Assembly: GCA_050729815.1 (NCBI GenBank)
Contig: JBOHLV010000182.1
Coordinates: 1-8,254 of the forward strand
Origin: JAATGI01 sp050729815
GTDB taxonomy: Bacteria; Pseudomonadota; Alphaproteobacteria; ATCC43930; CGMCC-115725
Length of the DNA stretch: 8,254 bases
Direction: 5' to 3'
This document shows, one piece after another, positions 7,034 through 8,254 of the stretch. The notes beneath the pieces are model-generated. The model ran no database searches, was not told the origin of the DNA, and saw nothing but the letters and a program-made list of their open reading frames with translations. Both the position numbers and the translations under genes were made by a program. Each line of letters begins with the position of its first letter. Position 1 is the stretch's first letter.

Positions 7034-7066
7034 AAAAAATCGGGCGCCGGTCTTTCGACGGCGCCC
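7034..7066 (-). terminator. Intrinsic terminator downstream of the element peptide gene
   Basis: Read on the minus strand, GGGCGCCG (7066-7059) and CGGCGCCC (7049-7042) form an 8-bp stem with a 9-base loop, followed by GATTTTTTGATTT (six Ts from 7039 to 7034). It is correctly oriented and placed about 70 bases after the stop codon of the 55-aa peptide gene at 7134, and it lies inside the inverted-repeat element. This suggests the element carries a complete transcription unit. Confidence 0.75.
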
Positions 7067-7133
7067 TAGGTGGTTGCCGCTCCCCGCAGGTCTCGCCGAC
7101 TCCAGAAAGTCAGGCTCAATTGTGGTGGCTACC

Positions 7134-7301
7134 TCACGAATCCGGACCAAGCGCAAAAGGAAGACCAGTTTCCAGTGGGAAATCAGGTTTGGCGCCAACA
7201 TTATTGGAGGTTGTCAGCGTCGGCTTAACATAAGGGCGACGCCTCGGCGCCTCGCCACCATCTTTCGGTTCTGGGCTTTGAGCGTGGGGGTTGGGCGGCA
7301 T
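7134..7301 (-). CDS. Putative RiPP precursor peptide, copy 1 (55 aa)
   Basis: Begins MPPNPHAQSPEPKDGG and continues APRRRPYVKPTLTTSNNV, then GAKPDFPLETGLPFALGPDS. AAGGAG (7314-7309 on the minus strand) ends 7 nt before the ATG, an excellent ribosome site. The Pro-rich basic N-terminus with PYVKPTL (23-29) has the YxxPxL signature that lasso-peptide leaders present to the PqqD-like recognition protein. Taking Gly36 as core residue 1 puts Glu44 at position 9, the ring geometry of many lasso peptides, with a 20-residue core. Against this, the canonical leader Gly and the penultimate Thr are missing, and the leader between L29 and G36 is short. A paralogue at 8007-8171 keeps the leader and changes the core. 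The gene lies in a mobile element with its own terminator. No maturation enzyme is near. RiPP precursor is the best reading; the lasso class is tentative. Confidence 0.55.
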   Translation of the reverse strand: MPPNPHAQSPEPKDGGEAPRRRPYVKPTLTTSNNVGAKPDFPLETGLPFALGPDS

Positions 7302-7384
7302 TAGCTCGCTCCTTGTTGCGCGGCACGGCGATCATATCCCACTGAATCCCGGCAAGTCTCGCCAAATCCCGCGAACGGGTCTAA
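7302..7384 (-). promoter_or_regulatory. Conserved upstream region of the peptide genes
   Basis: All 83 bases upstream of the peptide start are identical in copy 2 (8172-8254), unlike the coding 3' end. On the minus strand a TATGAT (7336-7331) lies about 30 bases before the ATG and could be a -10. No convincing -35 at standard spacing was found; TTGCCG is only 13 bases before it. Promoter function is inferred from conservation and position. Confidence 0.35.
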
Positions 7385-7407
7385 GGTGAGGTTGCTACCT
7401 AATACCG

Positions 7408-7540
7408 CACCTTTCGCACCGACCGGATCGCGGCGGCCGCGCGGCGCGACCGTTACCCCGGGCGCCGCGCCGCCCTCATCGCGGCATGGCGCGCGGCGAT
7501 GGATGGGGCAGCCGATCCGGTCGCTCCTGACAAAATCTGA
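7408..7540 (+). pseudogene. WYL-domain (YafY-type) regulator, C-terminal fragment
   Basis: After the target duplication the frame resumes as TFRTDRI, then AAAARRDRYPGRRAALIAAW and RAAMD, ending at TGA 7538-7540. This is the usual end of YafY/WYL regulators, in which the R-x-F-R-T-D-R-I segment directly follows the ...AWCELR... segment found at 6797-6845. Joining CGC ACC TTT C (6837-6846) to GC ACC GAC (7416 onward) gives one continuous frame, so the element inserted cleanly and without loss. The stop lies 53 bases before the SnoaL-like gene on the same strand, suggesting a former regulator-enzyme pair. Confidence 0.88.
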
Positions 7541-7593
7541 CAGCGCATTGGGGTAGGGTGCTTCCATCGCCCCCGCGCATCAGGAGACCCATC

Positions 7594-8103
7594 ATGTCGC
7601 CATCCCAAACCTCGCTGCCGCCCGCCGTCGCGCGGTTCGTCGCCGCGCTCAACGCCTTCGATCTCGACGGGCTGATGGCGACCTTCACCGAGGACGCCTT
7701 CGTCAACGACAATCACCGCGAGTTCTGGGGCAAGGATGCGATCCGGCAATTCGCCGCGCGCGAGCTTACCGGCGATCATGTGACGATGGCGGTGACGGAC
7801 GTCCGCCGCCATTACGACATGATCGCCGTCGCGGCGAAGGTCGATGGCGATTACGACAAGACCAACCTGCCGACCCCACTGATCCTCAGCTTTTATTTCT
7901 CGCTGATGGGCGACCGGATCGCGAGCCTCGTCATCATCTTCAACAAACCGCGCTCCCCGCAGGTCTCGCCGAATCCAGAAAGTCAGGCTCAATTGTGGTG
8001 GCTACCTCACGAAGCCGGACCAATCGCAGAAAAAGGAGTTTCCAGTGTGAAATTAGCTTTGGCGCCAACATTATTGGAGGTTGTCAGCGTCGGCTTGACA
8101 TAA
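7594..8103 (+). CDS. NTF2/SnoaL-like domain protein with repeat-derived 3' end
   Basis: Residues 1-119 form a complete SnoaL-like/NTF2-like fold: an N-terminal helix with FVAALNAFDLDGLMATFTED, then FVNDNHREFWGKDAIRQFAA and VTMAVTDV, and the final strand GDRIASLVIIFNKP. Relatives of this polyketide-cyclase-like family commonly end within a few residues of the IxxHNKP/IFNKP motif. Here, exactly after Pro119 (7950), the sequence enters repeat copy 2, adding 50 unrelated residues before TAA at 8101-8103 and losing the native stop. The ATG at 7594 has AGGAG (7582-7586) 7 nt upstream, so it is preferred to the GTG at 7558. The core domain may still fold; its substrate is unknown. The tail lies antisense to the 54-aa peptide gene. 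It follows the WYL remnant. Confidence 0.8.
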   Translation: MSPSQTSLPPAVARFVAALNAFDLDGLMATFTEDAFVNDNHREFWGKDAIRQFAARELTGDHVTMAVTDVRRHYDMIAVAAKVDGDYDKTNLPTPLILSFYFSLMGDRIASLVIIFNKPRSPQVSPNPESQAQLWWLPHEAGPIAEKGVSSVKLALAPTLLEVVSVGLT

Positions 8104-8254
8104 GGGCGACGTCTCGGCGCGTCGCCACCATCTTTCAGTTCTGGGCTTTGAGCGTGGGGGTTGGGCGGCATTAGCTCGCTCCTTGTTGCGCGGCACGGCG
8201 ATCATATCCCACTGAATCCCGGCAAGTCTCGCCAAATCCCGCGAACGGGTCTAA
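7951..8254. repeat. Precursor-gene repeat, copy 2 (runs off the window)
   Basis: The second copy of the 7078-7384 repeat. It begins abruptly at the SnoaL Pro119 codon and continues to the last base. Unlike copy 1, it has no terminator and no inverted terminal sequence on its left side, so it is either a truncated element or the older, non-element locus. Its right end is not in view. Confidence 0.95.
8007..8171 (-). CDS. Putative RiPP precursor peptide, copy 2 (54 aa)
   Basis: Begins MPPNPHAQSPELKDGG, continues APRRRPYVKPTLTTSNNV, then GAKANFTLETPFSAIGPAS. AAGGAG (8184-8179, minus) ends 7 nt before the ATG. Compared with copy 1, the first 35 residues differ only at positions 12 (P/L) and 17 (E/D), plus two silent changes. 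The last 19-20 residues differ at P39A, D40N, P42T, throughout the segment after LET, and at D/A near the end, with a 3-nt length change that keeps the frame. GAK, F41, LET, GP and the final Ser are kept, including Glu44 at core position 9. This is what duplicated precursors under core diversification look like. The gene overlaps the fused SnoaL tail on the other strand, and no terminator follows it. Maturation genes would have to lie beyond the window. Confidence 0.55.
   Translation of the reverse strand: MPPNPHAQSPELKDGGDAPRRRPYVKPTLTTSNNVGAKANFTLETPFSAIGPAS

Larger units (their letters stand above)
7078..7384. repeat. Precursor-gene repeat, copy 1 (inside the element)
   Basis: This 307-base segment matches 7951-8254 in the same direction, with about 14 substitutions and one 3-nt indel. 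The last 117 bases (7268-7384) are identical to 8138-8254. Differences are concentrated in one coding region: one falls in the 56 bases downstream of the peptide gene, four in its 105-base leader part, none in the 83 upstream bases, and the rest with the indel in the 63-base C-terminal part. The left limit at 7078 is sharp. The true right limit is unknown because copy 2 runs off the window. Confidence 0.95.
6847..7407. mobile_element. 561-bp non-autonomous element with 16-bp inverted ends
   Basis: CGGTATTAGGTAGCAA (6847-6862) and TTGCTACCTAATACCG (7392-7407) are perfect inverse complements. The flanks carry CACCTTTC as a direct repeat (6839-6846 and 7408-7415). The identity extends to CGCACCTTTC (6837-6846 and 7406-7415), the extra two bases overlapping the right end, so the duplication is 8 bp if the inverted repeats are complete. 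Removing the element and one duplicate joins a WYL gene in frame. No transposase is encoded. From left to right it holds a run of hairpins (6869-7066) and a repeat with a 55-aa peptide gene on the minus strand. This is a MITE-like unit mobilised in trans, or an internally deleted insertion sequence carrying foreign cargo. The transposase family is not recognised. Confidence 0.88.

Noticed and set aside
6847..7407. Complete insertion sequence or IscB/TnpB-type element with guide RNA
   Set aside because: No transposase or nuclease is encoded in 561 bp, and the perfect inverted ends and 8-bp duplication do not fit IS200/IS605-type elements.
7301..7567. 88-aa minus-strand frame ending at the peptide gene start
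   Set aside because: It runs antisense through the WYL fragment and across the element end, so it cannot predate the insertion; no conserved features.

Overview
The window is high-GC DNA with the codon use, gene families and neighbourhoods of an alphaproteobacterium. The PAS_5-type PAS protein, the clade-3 catalase with an REHIAERQPHAKG active site and the YafY-type WYL regulator all fit Rhodospirillales/Rhizobiales-like bacteria, but nothing here fixes genus or species. The left 60% is ordinary chromosomal sequence. The right 25% (about 6471-8254) is an accessory patch of broken genes, repeats and two small repeated peptide genes.

Left part: the 5' end of a PAS-domain gene (1-199, minus) is divergent from uvrB (232-2466, plus), the damage-recognition subunit of nucleotide excision repair. 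After a GC-rich palindromic intergenic repeat comes a pteridine-reductase/FolM-like SDR (2575-3360), then a well-formed promoter and a small-subunit haem catalase (3466-4935). Facing the catalase is a classical SDR (4964-5719, minus), which shares a divergent control region with a TetR repressor (5842-6471, plus). Two CGGAA-N5-TTCC operators flank a TATATATA element in that region, the usual layout of a TetR-controlled oxidoreductase.

Right part: the TetR stop codon runs into a cluster of GGGGACACAATA repeats, ending in an inverted copy, typical of REP/RAYT-associated sequence. This cluster abuts a WYL-domain regulator that has lost its N-terminal half. The WYL remnant is split again by a 561-bp element with perfect 16-bp terminal inverted repeats and an 8-bp target duplication. 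Joining the two sides restores an uninterrupted WYL C-terminus. Downstream is an NTF2/SnoaL-like gene whose 3' end is fused to a repeat.

Main discovery: the 3' half of the 561-bp element and the last 304 bases of the window are two copies of one repeat. On the minus strand each copy encodes a short peptide (55 and 54 aa) with a strong AAGGAG ribosome site. The N-terminal leader is nearly identical and carries RRRPYVKPTLT, a YxxPxL leader signature of lasso-type RiPP precursors. The C-terminal segment is diverged, with nearly all changes non-synonymous and one in-frame 3-nt indel. Both C-terminal segments can be read as Gly1...Glu9 cores of 20 and 19 residues. One copy lies inside the inverted-repeat element and is followed by an intrinsic terminator, so a precursor gene appears to have travelled as cargo of a small non-autonomous element. 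No maturation enzymes are in the window, so the RiPP assignment remains a hypothesis.
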